This document shows, in pieces, positions 16,432 to 24,405 of a stretch of 42,338 bases of DNA. The stretch spans positions 1-42,338 of the forward strand of contig JBGSPX010000019.1 of NCBI GenBank assembly GCA_041738345.1, read 5' to 3'. Source of the DNA: Proteocatella sp041738345 (GTDB lineage Bacteria; Bacillota; Clostridia; Peptostreptococcales; Filifactoraceae). Under the pieces are notes generated by a model that ran no database searches, was not told the DNA's origin, and saw only the letters and a program-made list of their open reading frames with translations. The translations under genes were made by a program, and so were the position numbers. How positions within the stretch are numbered: position 1 is the first letter of the stretch; each line of letters opens with the position of its first letter.

Positions 16432-17592
16432 ATGAGTTTGCCTTGTAGAGTAAATATGATACAGACAAATTTCTTTGGAAAAGGCGCACTTAGCCTTTTA
16501 GGCGAAGAAGTTAAAAAAATGGGTTATAAAAAAGCCCTGATAATTACAGATCAATTTTTATATGACTCTAAGGCAGCGTACAGAGTATGTGAAGCTTTAG
16601 AAGTAGCTGAGGTAAAAAGCTATATATATTACGGCGTAAAACCAAATCCTACAGTGGAAATTGTAAATGAAGCCCTTAGGGCAGCTACTCAAATAGAGCC
16701 AGATTTTATAGTGGCACTCGGTGGTGGTTCGGCGATAGACACCTGTAAAGCAGTAGGAATAGTGCTTGCAAATGGAGGCAAAGTTCAAGATTATGAAGGC
16801 GTAGATAAATCTTCAAAGAAGGCGCTCCCTATAGTAGCAGTAAATACTACGGCAGGTACAGGCTCTGAAGTAACTACTTTTTATGTAATTACAGATGAAC
16901 AGACACATTCAAAAATGGTAATGGTGGACACAAATGCGGCGGTCTGGATAGCAATAAATGACACCGACTTTATGACCTCAATGCCAAAAAGTCTCACCGC
17001 AGCAACAGGTATGGATGCCCTTACCCATGCAATAGAAGCCGTACTTTCTAAAAATGCTACTCCATTTAAAGATAAAGATGCACTTTGGGCGATAGGAGTT
17101 ATTAAAAAATATTTACCTATAGCCGTAAAAGAGCCAGAAAATATAGAGGCTAGAGATATGATGTCTTACGCACAGTACAGTGCAGGACTTGCCTTTTCAA
17201 ATGCAGGACTTGGAATGGTTCATGCGATGGCACATTCTTTGGGTGGATTTTATAATTTGCCTCATGGCGTATGCAATGCGGTGCTACTGCCTCATGTTAT
17301 GGAATATAATGCAAAAGAAGATAGCGTAAAATCGAGATTTAAGCTTATATATGAAGCGTTAAATATAAATAATTATAGTTATGTATCTGAGCAAAAAGTA
17401 ATAGCAGATACGATAAAAGAAGTAAGAAGGCTATCCGAAGAAGTAGGAATTCCTAAAAGCTTAAAAGAGCTTGGGGTAAAGCCTAATGATTTTGAAGCTT
17501 TAGCACAACTAGCAATAAAAGATACATGTATGCCAACAAACCCAAGAACTCCAAAGTTAGAAGAAATAGTTCAGGTGTACAGCAAAGCATAG
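16432..17592 (+). CDS. Iron-containing alcohol dehydrogenase (FucO-like)
   Basis: Reduces the aldehyde to an alcohol and recycles NADH to NAD+, balancing the aldehyde dehydrogenase. It has 386 residues with the family III motifs ALGGGSAIDTCK near residue 98, TTAGTGSEVT near residue 142, GMDALTHAIEA near residue 200 and the metal-ligand region GMVHAMAHSLGGFYNLPHG near residue 265. No encapsulation helix is evident at the N-terminus (CRVNMIQTNFFG), so lumen placement is not shown. Products would be ethanol or 2-(methylthio)ethanol. It is the last gene of the co-directional run and is followed by terminators. Confidence 0.93.
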   Translation: MSLPCRVNMIQTNFFGKGALSLLGEEVKKMGYKKALIITDQFLYDSKAAYRVCEALEVAEVKSYIYYGVKPNPTVEIVNEALRAATQIEPDFIVALGGGSAIDTCKAVGIVLANGGKVQDYEGVDKSSKKALPIVAVNTTAGTGSEVTTFYVITDEQTHSKMVMVDTNAAVWIAINDTDFMTSMPKSLTAATGMDALTHAIEAVLSKNATPFKDKDALWAIGVIKKYLPIAVKEPENIEARDMMSYAQYSAGLAFSNAGLGMVHAMAHSLGGFYNLPHGVCNAVLLPHVMEYNAKEDSVKSRFKLIYEALNINNYSYVSEQKVIADTIKEVRRLSEEVGIPKSLKELGVKPNDFEALAQLAIKDTCMPTNPRTPKLEEIVQVYSKA

Positions 17593-17603
17593 CCCCCCCG
17601 ATA

Positions 17604-17640
17604 GAACAATCTATTACATAGTTTTCTATTTAGATTGTTC
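17604..17640 (+). terminator. Hairpin after the microcompartment operon
   Basis: GAACAATCTA at 17604-17613 pairs perfectly with TAGATTGTTC at 17631-17640. Only a short AT-rich stretch follows, so it may act together with the stronger terminator 25 bases downstream. Confidence 0.55.
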
Positions 17641-17664
17641 AGCTTAAAATATATTCAACATAAA

Positions 17665-17706
17665 AGAAAGTGTGTAGAGATTCGCTCCTACGCACTTTCT
17701 TTTTTT
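17665..17706. terminator. Bidirectional intrinsic terminator
   Basis: AGAAAGTGTGTAG at 17665-17677 pairs with CTACGCACTTTCT at 17688-17700 (one G-U pair) and is followed by a run of T. An A-rich stretch precedes it, so it can also serve the convergent gene at 17710-17988. It marks the end of the microcompartment transcript. Confidence 0.85.
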
Positions 17707-17709
17707 GAA

Positions 17710-17988
17710 TCAATCTTTTTTGTTTTTGTCGATATCTTTAATTTCGTTCATTATATCTTCTACGTCCTCGTCTTTTATGTGCTCGATTTTGTCAAACCAT
17801 TCATGAAGCTCTTTTTTCATTTCATCTTTAGTTTTGTTATACTTTTGAGATAGTTTGTGAACCACTTCTTCTTCTTCAGCATGGATGTCTAGGAATGAAT
17901 CAAGTTCTTCGTGACCAAATTTATTCCATTTTTGTTTGAATGCGGCTTTAAAAGCCTTAAACTTACCATCAACCATAAATCGTTTCAT
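17710..17988 (-). CDS. Small charged protein of unknown function
   Basis: A 92-residue, highly charged, helix-rich protein (KKELHEWFDKIEHIKDEDVEDIM) with no signal peptide or membrane segment. I do not recognise a family. On the minus strand GGAGGG precedes the start. ATG 17994 is too close to it, so I chose ATG 17988 (MKRFMVDGKF). It is convergent with the microcompartment operon and divergent from luxS. Confidence 0.65.
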   Translation of the reverse strand: MKRFMVDGKFKAFKAAFKQKWNKFGHEELDSFLDIHAEEEEVVHKLSQKYNKTKDEMKKELHEWFDKIEHIKDEDVEDIMNEIKDIDKNKKD

Positions 17989-18077
17989 ATACATCCCTCC
18001 ATTTTTTTTAACTCAAGTCAATCTGTTTAAGTATCTTATACCTTTTAAATGGGTACTTTAAACTTAAAAATAATTTT

Positions 18078-18106
18078 TTGGGTAGTTAATACAAATTAAA
18101 TATGAT
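18078..18106 (+). promoter_or_regulatory. Candidate sigma-A promoter of luxS
   Basis: TTGGGT at 18078-18083 and TATGAT at 18101-18106 are separated by 17 bases and lie about 57 bases before the luxS start. I see no SAM riboswitch in the short leader. Confidence 0.5.
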
Positions 18107-18162
18107 ATAGTTTATTTGAGAGTGAAATATTATGCACATAAAGTATGAAAGGAGAAATTTTT

Positions 18163-18642
18163 ATGAAAAAAATACCTAGTTTTGAGGTGAATCATATCGA
18201 TTTACTTCCAGGAGTATATGTATCGAGAAAAGATTATGTAGGTGCAGAGACACTGACTACATTTGACATAAGAATTACAAGACCAAACCTAGAACCTGTT
18301 ATGGGAACGGGCGAAATCCACACGACAGAGCATCTAGTAGCTACTTACCTTAGAAACAATGAAGACAAAAAAGAAAGCATAGTATATTTTGGACCTATGG
18401 GGTGCAGAACGGGATACTACCTTATAATGAAAGGCGATTTAAAACCAGAGCATATCATAGAACTACTTACAGAGGCATTTGAATTTGTAAGGGATTATGC
18501 AGGAGAAGTCCCAGGCGCAAATGCAAGAGATTGCGGAAACTATATCGATATGAACCTTCCTATGGCAAAATATTATGCAAACAAATATCTTAGCGAAACG
18601 CTGTATGATATAACCTTAGAAAAGATGGTATATCCTAAATAA
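18163..18642 (+). CDS. luxS: S-ribosylhomocysteine lyase LuxS
   Basis: Cleaves S-ribosylhomocysteine, the product of SAH nucleosidase, to homocysteine and the autoinducer-2 precursor DPD. The iron/zinc site HTTEH is at residues 53-57, the catalytic cysteine lies in MGCRTG, and ARDCGNY supplies the third ligand region. ATG 18163 is eight bases after AAAGGAG; the upstream in-frame ATG 18145 overlaps that site, so I reject it. The 159-residue length is normal. The stop shares one base with the next start, coupling it to a transporter. The same nucleosidase that feeds LuxS also makes methylthioribose and 5-deoxyribose, the likely substrates of the neighbouring microcompartment. Confidence 0.97.
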   Translation: MKKIPSFEVNHIDLLPGVYVSRKDYVGAETLTTFDIRITRPNLEPVMGTGEIHTTEHLVATYLRNNEDKKESIVYFGPMGCRTGYYLIMKGDLKPEHIIELLTEAFEFVRDYAGEVPGANARDCGNYIDMNLPMAKYYANKYLSETLYDITLEKMVYPK

Positions 18643-19973
18643 TGGATATAGCAATTGCACTTATACTTTCAGCAGCAATGCTACTGTTTGTAATATTTAA
18701 AGGAATGTTCATAGGGTATATGCTTATATTTAGTTATATATGTTTTTTTGTAGTATGTCTATATAGGGAATACAGCATAAAGCAGATATTTCAAATATCT
18801 TGGAATTCTAGCAAAAATTCGCTGATAGTAATTCAAATATTTATGCTAATCGGGGCAATTATAGGAATATGGTTTGCTTCGGGCACTATTCCGACGATGG
18901 TATATTATGCGTTAAGCTATCTAAATCCCAATATATTTTTGATGCTGTGCTTTATCATATGTGCAGCTACTTCATTCCTTATAGGGACCAGTTTTGGAAC
19001 TTGTAGTGTTATGGGAGTGCCGCTTATGATAATTGCAAGAGCCGGAAGTGCATCTATTTCGATGACCGCAGGTTCAATAATATGTGGGGCATACTTTGGC
19101 GATAGGATGTCGTTTATGTCGGGAAGCGCAATTTTAGTATCTACAGTTACCAAGACTGAAGTAAGAAAAAGTATGCAGAATATGCTTAAAACCGCAATAG
19201 TCCCAACCTTACTTACGCTGATATATTTTTACTATCTTTCAAGATATAGTATTTTAAATAGTATAGATTCAGCGCTGCAAAGTGAAATAGCTATTCAGTT
19301 TAATGCTTCATTAATATTATTAATTCCAGCATTAGTAGTGCTTGTAATGGCAATAATAGGTCTTGGGATAAAAAAAGCGATGATTTGCAGTATCGCAGTA
19401 TCGGCGCTGCTTACGATATTCATTCAAAAACATAATATTTTCGAAACTCTAAGATATATAGTAATGGGATTTTCGCTTGGGGATGAAGCCTCCTTGAGTA
19501 AGGTTATGAGAGGTGGCGGAATTATAAGTATGCTAAAACCTGCACTTGTAATCTTTGTATCCACCTCACTTACAGGACTGCTTACAAGACTTCAGATTAT
19601 GGATGGGGTAAAGCAAAAAATATCTAAATTCAATTATAAAAGACATAGTTTATTTCTTATGACGGTGCTAATTTCTACTATAGCAAGTATGGTCGGATGC
19701 AATCAGTCGATATCGATAATTATGACAAATGATGTGATGAAAGATATATATGAAAAGTATGTAAGTCTTCCAAGTGAAGCTTTGGCAATAGATATGGAAA
19801 ATTCAGCAGTTATACTTGCAGGTATGATACCGTGGAGCATTGCGGCGCTAGTGCCAGCTACAACATTGGGAGTAACGCCATTTGAATTTATGCCCTATGC
19901 ATTTTTTGTGTGGATACTTCCGATTTATTATTTTGCTAGTCTTTTTGTGAAAAATAAAGTCAATTCAAATTAG
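18642..19973 (+). CDS. NhaC-superfamily secondary transporter (MetT-like candidate)
   Basis: A membrane protein of 443 residues with about eleven hydrophobic segments. It has the NhaC-type core: FLIGTSFGTCSVMGVPLMII and then GAYFGDRMSFMSGSAILVST, with a repeated half-site GCNQSISIIMTNDVM in the second half. The ATG overlaps the luxS stop (TAATG), so it is translationally coupled to luxS. Members of this superfamily include Na+/H+ antiporters and MetT, the predicted methionine transporter found in methionine regulons. Coupling to luxS makes a methyl-cycle compound (methionine, homocysteine) or a LuxS-derived product a better guess than plain sodium exchange. Confidence 0.85.
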   Translation: MDIAIALILSAAMLLFVIFKGMFIGYMLIFSYICFFVVCLYREYSIKQIFQISWNSSKNSLIVIQIFMLIGAIIGIWFASGTIPTMVYYALSYLNPNIFLMLCFIICAATSFLIGTSFGTCSVMGVPLMIIARAGSASISMTAGSIICGAYFGDRMSFMSGSAILVSTVTKTEVRKSMQNMLKTAIVPTLLTLIYFYYLSRYSILNSIDSALQSEIAIQFNASLILLIPALVVLVMAIIGLGIKKAMICSIAVSALLTIFIQKHNIFETLRYIVMGFSLGDEASLSKVMRGGGIISMLKPALVIFVSTSLTGLLTRLQIMDGVKQKISKFNYKRHSLFLMTVLISTIASMVGCNQSISIIMTNDVMKDIYEKYVSLPSEALAIDMENSAVILAGMIPWSIAALVPATTLGVTPFEFMPYAFFVWILPIYYFASLFVKNKVNSN

Positions 19974-19974
19974 C

Positions 19975-20271
19975 TTGCTGATATTTAGCAAGTTTTTTTT
20001 TAAAGTTATAGGAATTATATCTTTTTGTATTCCGATCACAGTATTGATTTTTATTATAAATTGGTTTTTTAATATAAGTCCAATCCCTAAATTGAAAGGG
20101 ATGGCGCTACTTGGAACAATGTTTACAAGTCCAATAGGGATTGTGCTTGCGTTGATAGCGCTGCTAGGATATAGGAATAAAATTGTAGTATCGGCGTTAA
20201 TCCTTAATGTAGCTTTATTATTTTTGCCAAGTGCATATTTTTATTTATGGACAATTTTATTTGGACCTTAA
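19975..20271 (+). CDS. Small membrane protein of unknown function
   Basis: A 98-residue protein with three predicted membrane segments (IGIISFCIPITVLIFIINWFF, a central GMALLGTMFTSPIGIVLALIALLG, and a C-terminal LLFLPSAYFYLW). The TTG start at 19975 is one base after the transporter stop, so it depends on translation coupling. I do not recognise a specific family. Its 3' end overlaps by 15 bases the 3' end of the convergent antitoxin gene. Confidence 0.6.
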   Translation: MLIFSKFFFKVIGIISFCIPITVLIFIINWFFNISPIPKLKGMALLGTMFTSPIGIVLALIALLGYRNKIVVSALILNVALLFLPSAYFYLWTILFGP

Positions 20272-20538
20272 TTTACAGTTTTTTAATTCTTCAGGAGTTA
20301 TTGGAACTAAATTTCCTGATGTCAATTCTGAGATAGATTTGTCTATCATAGAAAGGTAGGCTGTATTTTTAATTAATTTCTGCATTGCGTTATATTCTTC
20401 AAGACTTATAATTACGACATTTTTTTCATCTTTTCGAGTTACTATAACTGTTTCGTATTCATCTGTTACTTTATCGCAATAGTATTTAAGGTTTTTTCGT
20501 ATTGTTGAATAATTTACAGCTAACATATAATTTTTCAT
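20257..20538 (-). CDS. YefM/Phd-family antitoxin, no adjacent toxin
   Basis: A 93-residue antitoxin with the family pattern: MLAVNYSTIRKNLKYYCDKVTDEYETVIVTRKD, then NVVIISLEEYNAMQ, and an acidic C-terminal tail that would wrap a RelE/YoeB toxin. AAAGGA precedes the start on the minus strand. A toxin gene would normally sit just after it, below 20257 on the minus strand. That region is occupied by the convergent small membrane gene, so the antitoxin is an orphan here. A palindromic operator lies directly upstream. Confidence 0.88.
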   Translation of the reverse strand: MKNYMLAVNYSTIRKNLKYYCDKVTDEYETVIVTRKDEKNVVIISLEEYNAMQKLIKNTAYLSMIDKSISELTSGNLVPITPEELKNCKLRSK

Positions 20539-20552
20539 CCTTTCAAAAATGC

Positions 20553-20584
20553 ATTATATTGTACAATAAAGGGTACAATATAAT
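20553..20584. promoter_or_regulatory. Palindromic operator of the YefM-like antitoxin gene
   Basis: ATTATATTGTAC at 20553-20564 and GTACAATATAAT at 20573-20584 form a perfect 12-base inverted repeat around an eight-base spacer. The left arm contains TGTACA (20560-20565), the core known from the E. coli yefM-yoeB operator. It lies 15 bases upstream of the antitoxin start, as expected for autoregulation. Confidence 0.75.
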
Positions 20585-20650
20585 TATACTCTTTTGCTTT
20601 AACGTTGTCAAATTATAGTTTAATTTTTTATATTAGATTAGGAACTTTTC

Positions 20651-20875
20651 ATGACAAAGTGGTGGCTTGGATTACTTATAGTAGCAATTGGGGTGGAGTT
20701 TGTATATTCATATTATGATAGAGAAAAATTTTATTTTAGAAAAAAGCTAATCCATACAATTGTAATATCTTTTTTTGCAATTATAATAGTGATATATAAT
20801 AGTTCGTATGTAAATTTAGCTACAGGGGCTATACCGATTTTTATTTTAGATCGTTATTTATGTAAAAAGTATTAA
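20651..20875 (+). CDS. Small membrane protein, paralogue of 21940-22188
   Basis: A 74-residue protein with two membrane segments joined by a basic loop (YSYYDREKFYFRKKLIHT) and ending ILDRYLCKKY. The same pattern (YSYYKRDKFYYRKKIVHT ... IIDRYICKK) recurs in the protein at 21940-22188, so the two are diverged duplicates. AGGAA precedes the ATG. I do not recognise a named family. Duplicated small membrane proteins in AT-rich islands are often immunity proteins, but nothing here proves it. Confidence 0.7.
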   Translation: MTKWWLGLLIVAIGVEFVYSYYDREKFYFRKKLIHTIVISFFAIIIVIYNSSYVNLATGAIPIFILDRYLCKKY

Positions 20876-20909
20876 AGAATATTTTATGCTTAAGGAGACG
20901 TTATAGGAT

Positions 20910-21326
20910 ATGGATGAAATCAAAGATAATAAAATATCTGTATGCATTATTCTATCAATAATACATATTATAATATCAATAAGAACCGTCAGTTTAATTA
21001 ATCTGATGGTTGAAATGTATAATTTATTCAATAAAACAAACTATATTTTTCAATATATTTCGTTTTATTTTTTTCTAATAAGCAGTTTTATTGTCTTAAA
21101 CACAATAGTATTTTTTTACGGAAAAAAATTTTTAAGAATGTTGATTATTATACCTCTATCAAGCTTAATTATAAATTATAAAGCTAATAGTAGCTTTTTA
21201 TTAAATTCAAGCCTCTCTTATAGTCCGTTTACTTCTTTATACATTAATTTTGTTTTAGGATTAATTATAAGCTATGCTGTAGTGTTATTTATAGGTAGAA
21301 AGTTAACGAATAATATTGTTTTATAG
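20910..21326 (+). CDS. Hypothetical four-helix membrane protein
   Basis: A 138-residue protein with about four hydrophobic segments and few charged residues. It is very rich in Ile, Leu, Ser and Asn, reflecting the extreme AT content of the island. AAGGAG precedes the start. No family recognised. It lies between a small membrane gene and a DUF6440-type gene on the same strand, 34 and 55 bases away. Confidence 0.6.
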   Translation: MDEIKDNKISVCIILSIIHIIISIRTVSLINLMVEMYNLFNKTNYIFQYISFYFFLISSFIVLNTIVFFYGKKFLRMLIIIPLSSLIINYKANSSFLLNSSLSYSPFTSLYINFVLGLIISYAVVLFIGRKLTNNIVL

Positions 21327-21381
21327 AAATAAAAAAGGATAAAAGTTTTTTCATAATTATTTAGATTGGAAAAGGTAAAAA

Positions 21382-21552
21382 ATGAAAAGATTTAAAATAA
21401 AAGAAAAAGAACATCTTGCAGGTGGTATCATAAGAATAGTAGTAGATACTAAAACAGGAGTTAATTATATTATGACGAGCGGAATAGGACTGAATGGTAT
21501 TACGCCGTTATTAGATAATAATGGAAATATAGTTATTGAAAAATTTAAATAG
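21382..21552 (+). CDS. DUF6440-like small protein, copy 1
   Basis: A 56-residue soluble protein with two beta-hairpin-like halves: GIIRIVVDTKTGVNYIMT and GLNGITPLLDNNGNIVI. The pattern (VDTKTGVNY ... GITPLLD.NG) matches what I know of the DUF6440 family, of unknown function. It starts after AAAAGGTAAAA. A second copy at 23441-23611 differs in only about seven residues and keeps near-identical DNA. It is too short for many ORF cut-offs, but the duplication with conserved protein sequence shows that it is real. Confidence 0.8.
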   Translation: MKRFKIKEKEHLAGGIIRIVVDTKTGVNYIMTSGIGLNGITPLLDNNGNIVIEKFK

Positions 21553-21573
21553 TTATAAAAAGGGGGGCTTATT

Positions 21574-21873
21574 ATTAGAAAAATATTACAAAATTTAAAA
21601 CTCATCTTATCTACTCAATTAATTTTAACGGTATTTGCGGCTTCTATATCAATTGCATCAAAATCAGAACTATATACTCCGATAAAAGTAATATGTATTA
21701 TTAATTTTCCAACATTTATTATTTTAGGGATTAATTCTATTATAAATCCAAAAATTATTATCGAACTAACTACTAAAAAAATGTTAACATCAAATAATAT
21801 ATTATATCAAAAAATAAAGGGAGTTATTATTTTAGCAATAGGGATAGTATTTATTGGAATAATATTGAACTAG
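21574..21873 (+). CDS. Hypothetical membrane protein with apparent ATT start
   Basis: The open frame 21571-21873 has no ATG, GTG or TTG near its 5' end, but a strong AGGGGGG site lies at 21561-21567. ATT at 21574 is six bases after it and is the likely start (ATT at 21571 is alternative). The ~99-residue product has two or three membrane segments (SIIIELTTKK-type basic loop in the middle, GVIILAIGIVFIGIIL at the end). Its layout resembles the protein at 23705-24001. No function recognised. Translation from ATT is rare, so the gene may also be decayed. Confidence 0.5.
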   Translation: MRKILQNLKLILSTQLILTVFAASISIASKSELYTPIKVICIINFPTFIILGINSIINPKIIIELTTKKMLTSNNILYQKIKGVIILAIGIVFIGIILN

Positions 21874-21939
21874 ATTATGACATTATCATCCCTATGATAA
21901 CGATCAGATCACATAGGGGTAGTTATAGGAGGCTATTTT

Positions 21940-22188
21940 ATGCTACCTTTTGATACAGCATGGAAGGTGCTATTTATATTTACAATTTTTGTGGAATTTA
22001 TTTATTCGTATTACAAGAGAGACAAATTTTATTATAGAAAAAAAATAGTTCACACAATACTTATATCATTTTTCACAATAATAAGTTTATCAATTTTATC
22101 AAGATACATTGGTTGGAGTTCTGGTATATATCAAATAATAATGATTTTTTTTATTATTGATAGATATATTTGTAAAAAACAAGATTAG
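21940..22188 (+). CDS. Small membrane protein, paralogue of 20651-20875
   Basis: An 82-residue protein with two membrane segments and the shared central motif YSYYKRDKFYYRKKIVHT and C-terminal DRYICKK. TAGGAGG precedes the ATG at normal distance. Together with the protein at 20651 it shows duplication inside this island. No known family. Confidence 0.7.
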   Translation: MLPFDTAWKVLFIFTIFVEFIYSYYKRDKFYYRKKIVHTILISFFTIISLSILSRYIGWSSGIYQIIMIFFIIDRYICKKQD

Positions 22189-22409
22189 AATCTACTACTG
22201 TTTTTTGCAAATATGAGACTGTGTAAAAAGTCTGTATCTGTATTAGCATTAAAATTTAATATATAGTACATAGTACATAGAAACTATCACAGTAATTGAT
22301 GCAACCAACATAGCTAACAAATCTTTTAATGAATTTTCAGAAGAACCAATATTTCCAAAAATGTGAGTTTTGCGAATGCTTGGTTATGAGCAATTGTATG
22401 AGAATATAT

Positions 22410-22637
22410 TTATTTTTCATTAATGAAATTTTTTAATTTTCGGATTACCTTTAATCGGTTAATTTTTTTAAGTAAAGCCAACGTAACTATTAATAATGCA
22501 ATCCTAGTTCCTACATCGATATAAATATTTTGTAAAAGATCTTCATAGCCAGGATATATAACAAGCAGTAACGAAATAATAATCGATATGTACAAAATGC
22601 ATTTTTTAAAATATAGAACAAATTTTTTTGAGTTCAA
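22410..22637 (-). CDS. Small membrane protein of unknown function
   Basis: A 75-residue minus-strand protein with two hydrophobic segments (CILYISIIISLLLVIYP and TRIALLIVTLALL) and a basic C-terminal tail. The TTG start at 22637 is preceded by GGAGG at a good distance, which is the main reason to accept it. Function unknown. It is the only minus-strand gene within the island. Confidence 0.5.
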   Translation of the reverse strand: MNSKKFVLYFKKCILYISIIISLLLVIYPGYEDLLQNIYIDVGTRIALLIVTLALLKKINRLKVIRKLKNFINEK

Positions 22638-22894
22638 AACTTTACCTCCAATTTTTAGGTGATATATACAAAAATGTAATTATTATAATCAAAAGATCAA
22701 AAATATTATTTTAATTGTTACACATATTTATATTTTTGTATAGTTTTATTAATGAAAAATATGTCGATGGGATTAATGGCAACCTCTAGGTTGTATTTTA
22801 CTAAATTAAAGTTTAAAATCTTATTACTATAGTTAGTAATTATATAACTTTTAAAATTCATTTTATTAAAAAATAATAAGGAGATGACTTTTAT

Positions 22895-23380
22895 ATGAAC
22901 TATATTTTAGATAACCCAAGTAAATATTTATCCATACTTATATTTTTGTACTTTATTTTTATTCCTCGTTTTTGCAATATGAGTAGTATAGAAAAAAATA
23001 AGTTTTTCAATATATTAAGCAAATCACAACTAGTATCGGTGTTTTTTTTATTAATCATATCATCAGTGAAGCTTAATAATTATTTAAACCTAATAAACTT
23101 GTCTTATATATACTTTATAGTAACTATAAATATAGTGATTTCCATAATTGTTTTTTATTTAAAATTAGATGCCATTATAAACAATGCTTTTAAAAAATAT
23201 ATTGGGAAAAATTTTATAAACAATATACTGGTTATTTCTTATGCGGTAATATTAATTATATATTTATTTTTCCCTAGGGTTGATTTTATAATAAAACATG
23301 CAACTACTATACTGACAGTAGTATTTTCATTAAATTTTCTTAGTATAAAATATATAGATGAAAAAAATGAGTTTAGATAG
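22895..23380 (+). CDS. Hypothetical multi-pass membrane protein
   Basis: A 161-residue protein with about five hydrophobic segments and AAGGAGATG before the start. It is composed largely of Ile, Leu, Phe, Asn and Lys. No family recognised. The 250 bases upstream are AT-rich and without a gene; I see no clear promoter there. The DUF6440-like copy 2 follows 60 bases downstream on the same strand. Confidence 0.6.
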   Translation: MNYILDNPSKYLSILIFLYFIFIPRFCNMSSIEKNKFFNILSKSQLVSVFFLLIISSVKLNNYLNLINLSYIYFIVTINIVISIIVFYLKLDAIINNAFKKYIGKNFINNILVISYAVILIIYLFFPRVDFIIKHATTILTVVFSLNFLSIKYIDEKNEFR

Positions 23381-23440
23381 ATATCAAATCATAGCAAATT
23401 ATTTTTTAAGATCATAGGAATTAGAAAGAAGGTTTCAAAA

Positions 23441-23611
23441 ATGAAAAGATTTAAAATAAAAGAAAAAGATCGTTTATTTGAAGGTATGATAAGAATAGTA
23501 GTAGATACTAAAACAGGAGTTAATTATATTATGACGAGCGGAATAGGACTTAATGGTATAACACCGTTGTTAGATAATAATGGAAATATAGTTATCGATA
23601 AAGTTAAATAG
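23441..23611 (+). CDS. DUF6440-like small protein, copy 2
   Basis: A 56-residue protein almost identical to the one at 21382-21552: same MKRFKIKEK start, same VDTKTGVNYIMT and GLNGITPLLDNNGNIVI segments. Changes cluster at residues 10-16 and the last three residues. The DNA is also nearly the same, so duplication is recent or sequence is kept by conversion. Function unknown. Confidence 0.8.
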   Translation: MKRFKIKEKDRLFEGMIRIVVDTKTGVNYIMTSGIGLNGITPLLDNNGNIVIDKVK

Positions 23612-23704
23612 GCTGTATATAGTAAAAAATATATATGCAAAGTTAAACTAGTTTGGAAAAAACAGTATGATAAATCATATTTATATTGAAAGGATGTAGA
23701 TAAA

Positions 23705-24001
23705 ATGTATATATTATTGAATTTTATTTCATTGATATTTCTTTGTGGAACACTATACACACTTGCTTATAATAAAGAACTTTATAGTGATTTAATAATA
23801 AGTTACAATGTCATTAGCTGTTTGATTGTAATGATACTAGGCTTAATTACACTATTTAAACCAGAAATATATATTAAAAAATTTTATTTTGAAAGCAAAT
23901 TTAAATATAAAAAAATATATGTTCGTCTTCATGGAATAATGGAAATTATACTAGGAATTTTTATATTTTATATAATTTTTATAGACAAAAAGGGAATATA
24001 A
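23705..24001 (+). CDS. Hypothetical membrane protein
   Basis: A 98-residue protein with three hydrophobic segments; a basic, aromatic loop (KKFYFESKFKYKKIYVRLHG) precedes the last one. AAAGGATG lies upstream. The next gene begins four bases after its stop, so the three genes from 23705 to 24630 form one unit. No named family recognised. Confidence 0.6.
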   Translation: MYILLNFISLIFLCGTLYTLAYNKELYSDLIISYNVISCLIVMILGLITLFKPEIYIKKFYFESKFKYKKIYVRLHGIMEIILGIFIFYIIFIDKKGI

Positions 24002-24005
24002 TATT

Positions 24006-24404
24006 ATGAAAATAAAAAATATGAAATTCTCAATAATATTAATATTTTTAATAAATCTATCAATATACCTGTTTTTATATCCTAAACTTATAAATAATAT
24101 AGACATCGAAAATAACACTCTTTTAAAATTTAAATTATATAATAATATAATTAAATATAATCCTATATATATAAATTTATACTATATTATTCTTTCAAGT
24201 TACCTTATGTTTAGTGCTTTGCATTTTCGTATAAATAAGTTATTAAAATTTGTAATCTGTGGAACTGCGATTGCTCTAGCATATATATCTTACTATAAAT
24301 ATAGCCCTCATGTTGGTTTTGGATGGATGCTGTACGTGGCAACACTATTACTTTATTTAAATTGGTTAATATATAGAAAATTAAATATAAAGAAAGAAGA
24401 TTGA
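24006..24404 (+). CDS. Hypothetical membrane protein
   Basis: A 132-residue protein with four predicted membrane segments. Between the first and second lies a region with many Asn and Ile residues; the C-terminal half has YKYSPHVGFGWMLYVATLLL. It is the middle gene of a tight three-gene unit (gaps of four and one bases). I do not recognise the family. Confidence 0.6.
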   Translation: MKIKNMKFSIILIFLINLSIYLFLYPKLINNIDIENNTLLKFKLYNNIIKYNPIYINLYYIILSSYLMFSALHFRINKLLKFVICGTAIALAYISYYKYSPHVGFGWMLYVATLLLYLNWLIYRKLNIKKED

Positions 24405-24405
24405 G

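Noticed and set aside
18145..18162. Upstream in-frame start for luxS
   Set aside because: This start would place the AAAGGAG ribosome site inside the coding sequence. The start at 18163 has correct spacing and gives the standard LuxS N-terminus.
22215..22232. GAGACTGTGTAAAAAGTC resembling an IS256-type terminal repeat
   Set aside because: A single short motif in an AT-rich gap (22189-22409), without transposase gene or second end. It may be a relic, but this cannot be supported.
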